From: Sphingomonadales bacterium
GTDB lineage: Bacteria > Pseudomonadota > Alphaproteobacteria > Sphingomonadales > Sphingomonadaceae
NCBI GenBank assembly: GCA_004173185.1
Contig: SEFZ01000003.1
Span: 1 to 64,000 of the forward strand
Length of the DNA stretch: 64,000 nt
Reading direction: 5' to 3'
The notes under the pieces were generated by a model. That model ran no database searches, had not been told where the DNA came from, and saw only the letters and a list, made by a program, of their open reading frames with translations. Positions 56,097 to 64,000 of the stretch are shown here, piece after piece. Position numbers and translations under genes: made by a program. Each line of letters starts with the position of its first letter. Within the stretch, counting starts at the first letter, position 1.

Positions 56097-58262
56097 ATGA
56101 CCGCACCGCTGTTTCTCCACATCACCGATCCACACATTACGGGCGAAGGCGTCCCCCTGGAGCGCGACGATTTTAAGATCAAAATTCCTAAAATTGAGCA
56201 TGGCAGTCGCGAGGCGGCGCTTGACCTGCTGTTATCAAGGCTCGCCGAGCAACTTCAGAGCGAACAGCGCGAACTTGATGGCGTCATCTTTTCCGGCGAC
56301 GCGGCCGAGCGTGGCAAGCTTAGCGGACACGCTGCACTGCGCGATATCATTCTAAACCGGTTGGGAAACGTTGGCGTCTCACCAGCAAATATCGTTGCCA
56401 CCCCTGGCAACCACGATGTTCCGCGAACGACCGCGCCAAGCAGCGCCGAACGCTATGAGGCCTTCATCGGAGCCTGGCGGAACGCCGGGTGCAAAACGCC
56501 CTGGCTCGACGGCATCGACGATATCACTCGGTTGGATCCCGATCAGCATCGCCTCCTCGGCGCGGACAACAGCTGGGTCATATATCCGATCAATAGTGCA
56601 AACTGGTCGCATGCCACCTCCGAACTAGAGCCGCCGCTCAGCGAGATATGGGAGAAGATCCCGAAGCTTCTCGGTGATGGCCACCCCGACGCTGCAAAAC
56701 TCGCGAACCAGTTGCAGAGCCTCATTCGCTACGACATGGCGCGCGTCTCAGATGAGCAGCTCGAGGCATTCAGAACTATTGTCAGCTCCACGCCCCCGGC
56801 GACCCTTGGTAGCCAGCTCCGCCTTGCTGCGATCCATCACCATCTGCGCGCTCCTTCGCTCCACGAGGAAGTGAAGCCTTTCGCTGATTTCACTAACCTT
56901 GAGCTACTCCGCCAGACTCTTCGTGAACGGATGATCGATGTAGTGCTTCACGGTCACAAGCATCAGCACGCCGTCCAGCCTGAACTGATCTATGACACCG
57001 ACGGACTCAACCCGCGGCGTGTGATGATTATCTCGGGGGCTTCGTTCGATGGCAGAAAGGAAGCCGATGCAGTCAGGCTCATTGGGCTCGGCAAATTACC
57101 CTGGACGCCGGAGATCGAGCTGACTCGTGTAGCGCTCCCTCGCGCAGGCACGGAGCTTAAGTCAAAATTGGAAAGCCCTATCTCGCTCTGGCGCCCTCTC
57201 GAGCCCAGCTCCGGGTCAATCACGATCCAAGGCTCCGATCTTGATGACGTTTACCACCGGGCGGTTGAACTGGCATCGGGAGAAGCGAAGGGCACGACCC
57301 TTGTTGTTGATCTTGATCTCCCAGCTGCGAGCCACGCGGGTATTCCCGTTAACTATCCGGCGCCGCAGTCGCTCGACGCCCCGGGACGGGTTCAATGGTT
57401 TGACGAACTTGCCGGCTGGTGGCAGGAGCGCCATTCGCGGCTCGAAGAGCGCGTTCCTTACCATCATGGAAGCCGTCTCCATCGATACGCTGGTGTATTC
57501 GATCAAGTCGATCGGGTCAGAAAGCTTATCGAACGGAAGGCGAGCAGCCGCGCGATCGCGATTCTGATCGATCCGCTCCGCGACTTTATGCCCGATGCGG
57601 ACGACGCCGAGAATTTCGCCTCCTTTTGCCTGGTGCAGTTTCGCAAGCGCGACATCGGGGAGGATAAGAGCGCGATCGACGTCGTTGGATATTACCGTGC
57701 GCAAGAGTTTCTGCGCTGGTGGCCGATTAACATTTCGGAACTCCGCGCACTTCAACTCGCGGTATGCGATGGCAAAAAGCGCGTGCCTGGCCGCATTTCT
57801 ACGATCACTTCCGAGGCGCGCGCGATCGGACGATCGCCGACGGAGGTCTCGGTGCCTGTGATCGATCGTTGGCTCGACCAGCATCCCGGCCGCCTCTTCC
57901 TACTCGCTACCTATCTTACCTGCGGTAAGGTCGAAAATGAGGCAACCCGCGACGATGTCGTGAGCGGGTGGACTCAGTCGCTGGAAGATTTCGAATTCGC
58001 AGCTGAGCATTTTAATGAGGATGGGGTACCGCTTGCTATCGACGGCCTTGCTACGCTTATGTGTTACATAGAAGCGCTCAAGCCTTCTGGGCAACTTCGC
58101 GAATTTGTAGACGCGCTAGACGCTCTGAGAAAGGCGAACATTGCATATTTGGGCACAAAGCAGCGGTCAAAGGATTTCGACAATTGGGGCGCCCTTCCGC
58201 ATATTCGGCAGCTTCGCAAGCTGAGTGCGGCTTTGCTGGATGAACAGGTAAGCGCGATCTGA
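56097..58262 (+). CDS. Metallophosphoesterase fused to thymidylate-synthase-like region
   Basis: A 721-residue protein. The N-terminal calcineurin-like phosphoesterase has all metal motifs: HITDPH (residues 8-13), FSGDAAERG, TPGNHD, AIHHHLR and HGHKHQH. The C-terminal half contains SFCLVQFRKRD and DVVGYYRAQEFLRWWPINIS (from about residue 508), like the C-x-x-x-Q-F and Y-x-R-S...N core of thymidylate synthase. ATG 56097 is chosen because the frame back to 55902 runs through the divergent promoter/operator; ATG 55902 is possible. A fusion of this kind is unusual. Confidence 0.72.
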   Translation: MTAPLFLHITDPHITGEGVPLERDDFKIKIPKIEHGSREAALDLLLSRLAEQLQSEQRELDGVIFSGDAAERGKLSGHAALRDIILNRLGNVGVSPANIVATPGNHDVPRTTAPSSAERYEAFIGAWRNAGCKTPWLDGIDDITRLDPDQHRLLGADNSWVIYPINSANWSHATSELEPPLSEIWEKIPKLLGDGHPDAAKLANQLQSLIRYDMARVSDEQLEAFRTIVSSTPPATLGSQLRLAAIHHHLRAPSLHEEVKPFADFTNLELLRQTLRERMIDVVLHGHKHQHAVQPELIYDTDGLNPRRVMIISGASFDGRKEADAVRLIGLGKLPWTPEIELTRVALPRAGTELKSKLESPISLWRPLEPSSGSITIQGSDLDDVYHRAVELASGEAKGTTLVVDLDLPAASHAGIPVNYPAPQSLDAPGRVQWFDELAGWWQERHSRLEERVPYHHGSRLHRYAGVFDQVDRVRKLIERKASSRAIAILIDPLRDFMPDADDAENFASFCLVQFRKRDIGEDKSAIDVVGYYRAQEFLRWWPINISELRALQLAVCDGKKRVPGRISTITSEARAIGRSPTEVSVPVIDRWLDQHPGRLFLLATYLTCGKVENEATRDDVVSGWTQSLEDFEFAAEHFNEDGVPLAIDGLATLMCYIEALKPSGQLREFVDALDALRKANIAYLGTKQRSKDFDNWGALPHIRQLRKLSAALLDEQVSAI

Positions 58263-58300
58263 AGTCCAGCAAATCCACCGACAGATATAAGGGGACGTCT

Positions 58301-59101
58301 TTGGATCATTCGCTTGATGCCGGCAAGTCAAGGCTGCGTGCTTTCGTTGACGCTGGCCTCGAGGCCCTTCCGCGGCTGCCGATGGTCCACAGCACGGACT
58401 GCTACAGCTTTGCGGACGTCCTTGCCGGGGGGACGTTGCAGCCACAGAACTGCCCGGTGTTTACAGGTGAGCAGCTCACCTATCTGTTCTATGGGAGACC
58501 CGCTTTCCGCCCGAATATTGGCGCTGAGCCCACGAGCCTTACCCATTTCTTCCCCGTCTGTATTATCTTCCGCACCGAATGGCTCCCAGAAATTCGACGT
58601 ATTTTCCCATTCGATTCTGGGGCATTCCATGGCGGCTTTTATGATGCTTATCTCCACCATCAAATGAAGCTTGGCGATTTTGCCCTCGAACCTGATGCCA
58701 TCACGCCCGGCAAGCTCATCGGGAGGTTTTTTAGTACAGCGGGTGCCTACCTAACTGCTCGTCCCAAAATCGCTCCGACCTTCGACGCTTCAGAATTCGA
58801 GGCTCAAAGTTATTCGGCATTGATCAACGCTCGAGAAGGCAATGCAATCGACAGCCGCGGCTCGGGGATAGAGGTGCAGACTGCCTCGCCGATCACAATC
58901 GCCGATGCTGTTGCTGCGGTGATACTTCCTTCGCCATTTGCGGACGGCGCGAGTGGTGCAGCCTTAAAGAAGCTCGGGATCGCCGCCCTTCCTTATCGTA
59001 TCACTGACCGCAGTCGCCCGAACGAGTTTATGAGTCAAATTACCGACATTTGTTACAACTATTATATTCGAACACAGATAGTTGCGGAGTCTGAGCTGTA
59101 G
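58301..59101 (+). CDS. Hypothetical protein (possibly ADP-ribosyltransferase-like)
   Basis: A 266-residue protein from a TTG start with a purine-rich AAGGGGACG upstream. The segment HSTDCYSFADVLAGG, then FTGEQLTYLFYGRPAFRP, recalls the H-x-T/S...G-x-L entry and Y-x-R-patterned cores of ADP-ribosyltransferase-like folds, but I cannot confirm this. It overlaps the next gene by 1 bp and follows the phosphoesterase by 38 bp, so the three form one operon. Confidence 0.7.
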   Translation: MDHSLDAGKSRLRAFVDAGLEALPRLPMVHSTDCYSFADVLAGGTLQPQNCPVFTGEQLTYLFYGRPAFRPNIGAEPTSLTHFFPVCIIFRTEWLPEIRRIFPFDSGAFHGGFYDAYLHHQMKLGDFALEPDAITPGKLIGRFFSTAGAYLTARPKIAPTFDASEFEAQSYSALINAREGNAIDSRGSGIEVQTASPITIADAVAAVILPSPFADGASGAALKKLGIAALPYRITDRSRPNEFMSQITDICYNYYIRTQIVAESEL

Positions 59102-60900
59102 TGGCTGCACTCGCGCATCTTGAAGCGCCAGGTGGCGAGGGCCCCGGTTTCTTATTTCCACTGTTTCGGGTATTCCTCGGCGCGAACCACCTATTTGCGC
59201 AGCATATCGACGAGCACAATAATGTCGTCGCATTCGAGCCAACATTTCACGAACCGCACCCATTGCCCAATCTGCCGGCGGGAATTGAGACCGATATTGG
59301 TCGCCCCGCTATCTGGGGCTTTCGCGATCATAGGGGAACAATCCACGTTGGGGACGCCCGCTCAATTGAGCGGATTGGGCTCGAACTCCTCGAGAGTGGT
59401 GCACTCGTGGGCCACCCCGTTGCGGCGGCCGACGTGGTGAGCTTCTGCAAGGCCGAAACGCGATTCCCCGAGACACTTCGCGCAGCTTACAATGCTCTCG
59501 CCGATATATCGAAGGACGGCGCTGATATCTGGCGCGATACCATGTTCCTCATGCCGGCAATCAAAGCGGATATTGCTAAGCTCACGAGGCGATCAAACAC
59601 CCGAGACCGAGCGATCCAGGACATTGTCGTAGTCTCGCGCGGTCGCATATCTCACCTCTATATGCCGTCGCTGCAGGCAGGCGAGACCAGCGATTTTTCG
59701 ACTTGGCGACAGCTAGCTGCGATCTTCGGCATCGACGAGCTGCAGTTGCATGAATTGCAGTCCTATCAGCAGACAACCGAGTACCGCACGCCGAGGTGGA
59801 CCGTCCTAGGTATCGGGGGGATCGCTCGCCACGTTTTCGGGCGCGCACCCTTCTATGGCCACTACGAGGGCGGATCAACCGTCCCCGGAAGCATATCGGT
59901 CAAAGGTCCCCCAATGGCCAGGCCGGTCGTCGCTGCTGGCCCTCAACTCCTCATCGGCATAATCAGAAGCAACCTTGATGATGCTGAGAAGATGCGTGGC
60001 CTTTTCGATGCGCATGATGCTGGCAGGGCGATCCGCCACCTCGTTGACATCCGTCCAATCGGCTATGGTACTCCGAATTCGGCTAAAGCCACGCCCGAGG
60101 CCTTGATCAACGCGGTACCGGAAGCGCAGCAGCTCTGGATCGTCGCTACGCACAGGCTCAAACAAACAGGCAAATTTGCGAATTCGTTAAGTGCGTCAAA
60201 TCGAGCGAGCCGCTTCGTCCGCGCAGCCGCAAACGGGCTGATCGCGCTGCAGGATGACGACCGCGCTGCCATATTGGGAGAACGCAGCAAGACTGGTCGC
60301 GTCGGAATCTTCGGCGCGGCGCGCTATGATGGCCGGGTTCCATTCGAGGATATGGTCCGGCGTGTTCTTCACAACATGCTCTGCGAGGACGTATGTTTGC
60401 ACTTGGCGAAGCGGATCGTGATGCTCTGCCCTTATGCCTCGCCTGATGCGAACGCCGGTCATGTGGTGAAACTTGGCCGCTACGAGTATCGGGTCGAGCT
60501 TATCCACAAACCAATCGAAACAGGAAGGCCCGATCAGCTCGGTTTCGCGTTCGATACCCCTCCGTCGAAACGAACTCTTGACGATTTCCGCGCCTTTTGC
60601 GCTGCGATATTGGCAGCATTCAATTGGACAGAACGTCACGCCGACCGAGATTATATGTCGTTTGAAAATGAAGGCGAGGGGTTACGAATATGGCCTGCCA
60701 TATCAGATGCTGGCATACGCCAGTTACTCCAGCACGACTGCGAGTTTGGATTCGGTGCGAACGTGATCATTACCAATCGAACTGTGCGTCATAAGGACCG
60801 CGAGTGCGCAAAGGCACGAAAATGGATGCTCATTCACTATTCGGAAGTCGATCGATGGATGCGTGAAAATTATCAGGTGGTGGCTTTTGAAGATTGGTAG
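59101..60900 (+). CDS. Large hypothetical protein
   Basis: A 599-residue protein, not recognised. It begins with GTG overlapping the previous stop by one base. No signal peptide or membrane helix is seen. Features are a mixed alpha/beta composition, FGRAPFYGHYEGGS, and a C-terminal WMLIHYSEVDRWM. It is the last gene of the divergent group, so it is likely a partner of the preceding unknown protein. Confidence 0.75.
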   Translation: MAALAHLEAPGGEGPGFLFPLFRVFLGANHLFAQHIDEHNNVVAFEPTFHEPHPLPNLPAGIETDIGRPAIWGFRDHRGTIHVGDARSIERIGLELLESGALVGHPVAAADVVSFCKAETRFPETLRAAYNALADISKDGADIWRDTMFLMPAIKADIAKLTRRSNTRDRAIQDIVVVSRGRISHLYMPSLQAGETSDFSTWRQLAAIFGIDELQLHELQSYQQTTEYRTPRWTVLGIGGIARHVFGRAPFYGHYEGGSTVPGSISVKGPPMARPVVAAGPQLLIGIIRSNLDDAEKMRGLFDAHDAGRAIRHLVDIRPIGYGTPNSAKATPEALINAVPEAQQLWIVATHRLKQTGKFANSLSASNRASRFVRAAANGLIALQDDDRAAILGERSKTGRVGIFGAARYDGRVPFEDMVRRVLHNMLCEDVCLHLAKRIVMLCPYASPDANAGHVVKLGRYEYRVELIHKPIETGRPDQLGFAFDTPPSKRTLDDFRAFCAAILAAFNWTERHADRDYMSFENEGEGLRIWPAISDAGIRQLLQHDCEFGFGANVIITNRTVRHKDRECAKARKWMLIHYSEVDRWMRENYQVVAFEDW

Positions 60901-60984
60901 CCAAAGTGCCCACTGCGCCATTGAGCTCCATCGGCTATGAGCGCGAATACCCGGCGCGTGCCGCACTCCATCTCGCTAACGCGC

Positions 60985-61938
60985 TTACCAAAGCGGCGTA
61001 ATCTCCGCCATAGCCCTGTCCTCGGTTCGCCTCGCTAGCACGTGCCGTTCCGAAATATTACGCGATAAGATGTCAAATGCCGTCCCGCTGCGCGGCATAT
61101 CGGTCAATTGATCGTCGACGGCGCGCGCAATGTCAGCGTCTGGCCAGTAATCGGAATGGTCCCAGCTCCCGCCCAACACCTTGATGCGATCCGTGGAGGG
61201 CATTCCCCGGCGGCCCAATGCCCGGCGAACCGATAGCCGGAAATCGGGGAAATGGGCATGCTCGGCAAGTTGCCCGGGTCGGAAAAAGCGTTTGAGCACC
61301 TTGTCGTCGCTCGAATGCAGGACCCAAAGATGGTCGAGTTGATTGATCATATTAGTGAACGAGCCGCTGCCCGTGACTGCATATTGCGGGACGGCCGCCG
61401 CCATTAGGAGAGTGAAGGGCAATTCGCTGTTCGTACCTTTGGTCACGATCAGACGCTCAAGAGCCTCAAGTGTCAGCCGGCATCCCAGCGAATGCGCGAT
61501 AAAGCAAATCTCCAGCGGGCTATTCCGTCCATTCGCCTGACGGGCGCGAAACGCTTCTTTGAGCAAATCTCTCAGGAGTTGCGAGGCGCCAAGCGCGGTC
61601 TTCGGTTTCGCCATGTAGCAAATGGGCGAAATGACACGGCTGAGCAAACCCTGCTCGCCGCGTTCACTGTCCGCTACCGTGCTCGTGTCGCCTGGCCAGT
61701 AAAGCCGTACGATGCGGCTGCGCACATCGGGACTCAAATAACGTTCGAAGTGATCGTAGGACAGATTCGCGGCTTCCTCGGTCACGTTGAAGCCGTGGAT
61801 GAGGATGACAAGTTTGTCCTCGCGGACGAACAGGTTCGACGGGCTGATTTTACCGTTATCGAGGCTTCCGCCCACGGCGTGGCGGCGAAGCGAAATCGCG
61901 CCAGCGTTCCCGTCCTTGTGGCTGAACGGAAGGCTCAT
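60985..61938 (-). CDS. Alpha/beta hydrolase (DUF900-like)
   Basis: A 317-residue serine hydrolase. The oxyanion motif LVILIHGFNVTEE and the nucleophile elbow FIAHSLGCRLTLEAL are clear; an acidic residue and a histidine near VLHSSDDKVL and WDHSDYW complete the likely triad. Similar lipase-like proteins occur as effectors in defence loci, but role and substrate are unknown. Its ATG directly follows the TAA of the upstream membrane-protein gene. Confidence 0.8.
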   Translation of the reverse strand: MSLPFSHKDGNAGAISLRRHAVGGSLDNGKISPSNLFVREDKLVILIHGFNVTEEAANLSYDHFERYLSPDVRSRIVRLYWPGDTSTVADSERGEQGLLSRVISPICYMAKPKTALGASQLLRDLLKEAFRARQANGRNSPLEICFIAHSLGCRLTLEALERLIVTKGTNSELPFTLLMAAAVPQYAVTGSGSFTNMINQLDHLWVLHSSDDKVLKRFFRPGQLAEHAHFPDFRLSVRRALGRRGMPSTDRIKVLGGSWDHSDYWPDADIARAVDDQLTDMPRSGTAFDILSRNISERHVLARRTEDRAMAEITPLW

Positions 61939-62823
61939 TTATCGCCGCCGGCTCACATAACCCGCCGCCATGTCATGGAGAAGAGAAGCGAGAAGGCCAC
62001 CGGTCGCGCCGATAATCAGGGCCAATCCGATGGGACGGGGCCAAATCTCGTTCGCGCCGATAAAGGCCACGGCCATCCCAAGCATGATGGATAAGACGCG
62101 TGTCCAGTTCGCCAATGCGCCTTCCAGTCGAAGCTGCAATTCGTCGAGATGTCGTTCGGCCGCAGTCCCCACGGACTGCTGCGCTACGGCGACGGCTTCG
62201 ACAAAACCGCGATCTTCCTCCTTGGCTGATCGCGTAATCGCCCCGGGTTCCCGGCGGCTTATGAAGTCGAGATACAGCACCGTGTGGCGATCGCCTTCGG
62301 ACGCGTGATCAGTGAGATAGAGGAACTCATCTATATAAACCGAAGGCCGAGCAAGAACCAATGAAGCCGCATCCTGTATCTTCTTCATCAGGAGGCCGTT
62401 CGAGATCGGCTGCAGGAGAAGGGCTATGGATGGCCAGGGAAACTGCTTTTTTGTTGATTGACTGAAATGAGCGTCACGTTCCACCTTTCGATGTAGCAAT
62501 TCGCTCAACGGCGGCTCGTCGGGAAAGAACCTCGCAAGCCAGCGAGGAGTACCGCGATCAGGATTCCAATAGACCCGGCCAAAATACTCACTGCGTCGAT
62601 GCCAGCGCGCCAGTGTCATCCATTGCACGCCGCCTCTCAACCAAGGTCGGAAAAGCTGCAGGATTGCGAGAGAGATGACGGCGATAATCAGCGAGAGCAA
62701 GATGGCAGACGTGAACAAGACAAGAAGATCCTGAAGCGCCCCTACCGAGCCGCCTGCCGCTTCGGCCTCAAGCATGCGGGGGCTTGCTCCCGCCAATTTC
62801 ACAATTGACTGCGTTGGCTGCAT
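61939..62823 (-). CDS. Membrane protein, unknown function
   Basis: A 294-residue protein. One transmembrane helix is at about residues 33-56 (LLVLFTSAILLSLIIAVIS, in part) and two near the C-terminus (about 240-285: LSIMLGMAVAFIGANEIW and IGLALIIGATGGLLASLL). The soluble middle part has charged helices. GAGGGGG precedes the ATG. It is stop-to-start adjacent to the hydrolase gene, so the two form an operon and may act together at the membrane. Confidence 0.75.
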   Translation of the reverse strand: MQPTQSIVKLAGASPRMLEAEAAGGSVGALQDLLVLFTSAILLSLIIAVISLAILQLFRPWLRGGVQWMTLARWHRRSEYFGRVYWNPDRGTPRWLARFFPDEPPLSELLHRKVERDAHFSQSTKKQFPWPSIALLLQPISNGLLMKKIQDAASLVLARPSVYIDEFLYLTDHASEGDRHTVLYLDFISRREPGAITRSAKEEDRGFVEAVAVAQQSVGTAAERHLDELQLRLEGALANWTRVLSIMLGMAVAFIGANEIWPRPIGLALIIGATGGLLASLLHDMAAGYVSRRR

Positions 62824-63046
62824 AAGTGTTTCCCCCTCACTCAGTTTACCTTGGATCGTGCGACGACCCTACCCAGAATTGAATAGGCGGGAGACTCATT
62901 CCGTCCGAGAGATCGCCAAGCGTCGTGTTCTCTATGCATCCGCATGGCAAGGCGCGCCAGAGGGCCGCATATGCTGAAACCATCAACCACTCGGCGTCAT
63001 CGGCGGATAAACCGGGAACGGCGGGCAGCTCAACGGCAGCCGACGC

Positions 63047-64000
63047 CTAGCGTCGCCGCGGATTGACGTCGGCTCGGTAGGTACGGCTCGTCGAAACCGT
63101 ATAATCGGCGCCGTCGCTCGTGATGACCACGTCGCCCTGATAGATGGCTTGGATGTCCTTGATCTCGCGGTTGCTCATCGCGACGTCGGTCGTACCCCAT
63201 TTCGTCTGAATAATTCGGTAGACGCCCGCATCCTCGAGCCGCCGGAGCGCGTTAACATTCGGGTGACGATACTGGTCGACGTCGCCGTGCGAAATGACCG
63301 CTATCGTAGGCTTGATCTGGCTCAGGAACACATCGTCCGACGCGTTGTTCGCGCCATGATGATTGACGTGGAGGACGTCGACGATTCGCCCGGCGGCGGC
63401 GATCTTCGCGCCGACTGCGCGCTCAACCTGCGCGTCCTCGGAACCGGAATCGCGGCCGATCAGGTCGCCGGAGACGAGAAAGTCGAACTTTCCGTAGGTC
63501 ACCAGCATCGAGACACTTTGTTCATTCTCGGTGTCGACCTTCGGCACTTTGGCGGACGCGTCCCGTATGCGCCCGGCGCTTGCATAAGGCGTCATCCGCG
63601 CGCCGCCGCCGAGATCGATTGCGAAACTGTCGAGCTTGGCCTGCGTGTCGAGCGAGAAGCGGTTCCCGCGCGCCGCTGCGATCTTGACGTAACGCTGATA
63701 CTGGATCGTGTTCTTGTTGTTCTCGTCGCCGCGATCGACGAAGCTCCCGACGCTGATGTCGTCGCCGCGGCCGAGTTCGTGCGGATCTGGATCCTGATCG
63801 GGCTGGCCTTCCCAGTCGGGGCGCCCGTCGTTGTCGTCGTCCCCGGGAGCACCGGGCACGCCGTTCGGTCCGAAAAGGAAGCTCGTGCCGTGGCGCGCGC
63901 GCTCGGTAATGAGCCCGCCGATATGGTCCGCGTCATAGTGTGAGATGACGACAAACTCGATGTGCCGGATATTTCGTTTGGCCAGGACTGCGGCGATGAT
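63047..64000 (-). CDS. ComEC/Rec2-like metallo-beta-lactamase-fold hydrolase, partial
   Basis: At least 318 residues; the 5' end lies beyond the window. The metal motif SHYDADHIGG is at about 63931-63960, and VLHVNHHGANNASDD and AVISHGD match ComEC-like MBL proteins. Between them is an acidic, Pro-rich insert (GAPGDDDNDGRPDWEGQPD) like a calcium-binding thrombospondin type 3 repeat. No ComEC membrane part follows, so this is a free-standing MBL enzyme, perhaps secreted. It is separated by 223 bp from the membrane-protein gene. Confidence 0.82.
   Translation of the reverse strand: MIAAVLAKRNIRHIEFVVISHYDADHIGGLITERARHGTSFLFGPNGVPGAPGDDDNDGRPDWEGQPDQDPDPHELGRGDDISVGSFVDRGDENNKNTIQYQRYVKIAAARGNRFSLDTQAKLDSFAIDLGGGARMTPYASAGRIRDASAKVPKVDTENEQSVSMLVTYGKFDFLVSGDLIGRDSGSEDAQVERAVGAKIAAAGRIVDVLHVNHHGANNASDDVFLSQIKPTIAVISHGDVDQYRHPNVNALRRLEDAGVYRIIQTKWGTTDVAMSNREIKDIQAIYQGDVVITSDGADYTVSTSRTYRADVNPRRR

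Noticed and set aside
1..64000. CRISPR array, rRNA genes or complete insertion sequences
   Set aside because: No regularly spaced direct repeats, no rRNA sequence and no transposase gene with flanking inverted repeats were seen on either strand.

Overview
The window reads as a chromosomal segment of an alphaproteobacterium of the sphingomonad type (Sphingomonadaceae, Sphingopyxis-like). The signs are high GC, a short-spaced acpP-fabF-mltG core block, alphaproteobacterial tRNA-Met(CAT) and tRNA-Gln(TTG) sequences, many TonB receptors, and a lasso-peptide locus of the isopeptidase type known from sphingomonads and caulobacters. The genus is an inference.

Layout. 1-5225 is ordinary core chromosome: the end of a serine hydrolase gene, acpP, fabF, mltG, an alpha/beta hydrolase, a Prx5-type peroxiredoxin and a 2H phosphoesterase. 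At 5287 an intact tRNA-Met starts an accessory region that runs at least to about 62.8 kb. Two related tyrosine recombinases (5555-6823 and 7264-8595) are separated by a 3' fragment of tRNA-Gln, so two integration events or a rearrangement are recorded here. A DUF2285 regulator follows.

9703-21810 is a secondary-metabolite locus. It holds a LuxR/LuxI quorum-sensing pair, a PhyH-type dioxygenase and a small GntR regulator, then lasso precursor, B protein and C cyclase. Convergent to these lie a lasso isopeptidase, a TonB receptor with an STN signalling domain, FecR and FecI. The whole makes sense as density-regulated production of a new 22-residue lasso peptide, with its re-import, cleavage and signalling. 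The luxI ribosome-binding site lies inside a perfect 11-bp hairpin.

22733-33260 is an integrative-element backbone: ArdC-like protein, DUF2958, ParB, DUF736, an MNT-HEPN protein, TraF signal peptidase, lytic transglycosylase and a DUF3363 relaxase. No TraG coupling protein or Trb secretion genes follow the relaxase.

33735-50307 is a catabolic cargo block: two amino-acid permeases, aldehyde dehydrogenase, PLP decarboxylase, AMP-ligase, lone ECF sigma factor, amidase-like hydrolase, TonB receptor, class III aminotransferase, serine hydrolase and a GntR regulator. Two matching TGTGATCACA palindromes sit in its divergent promoter. A scar of two truncated genes lies before the regulator.

50731-60900 is the most unusual region. 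One tightly coupled operon encodes a small unknown protein, an XRE repressor, an ImmA/IrrE metalloprotease fused to a chagasin-like cysteine-protease inhibitor domain, a papain-fold protease, and a thymidylate-synthase-like protein. A convergent operon encodes a ribbon-helix-helix-like protein, a MazG-like protein and a uracil-DNA-glycosylase-like protein. A divergent group encodes a metallophosphoesterase fused to a second thymidylate-synthase-like region and two unknown proteins. I infer an undescribed conflict or nucleotide-metabolism system. 60985-62823 is a hydrolase plus membrane-protein pair, and the window ends inside a ComEC-like metallo-beta-lactamase-fold gene.
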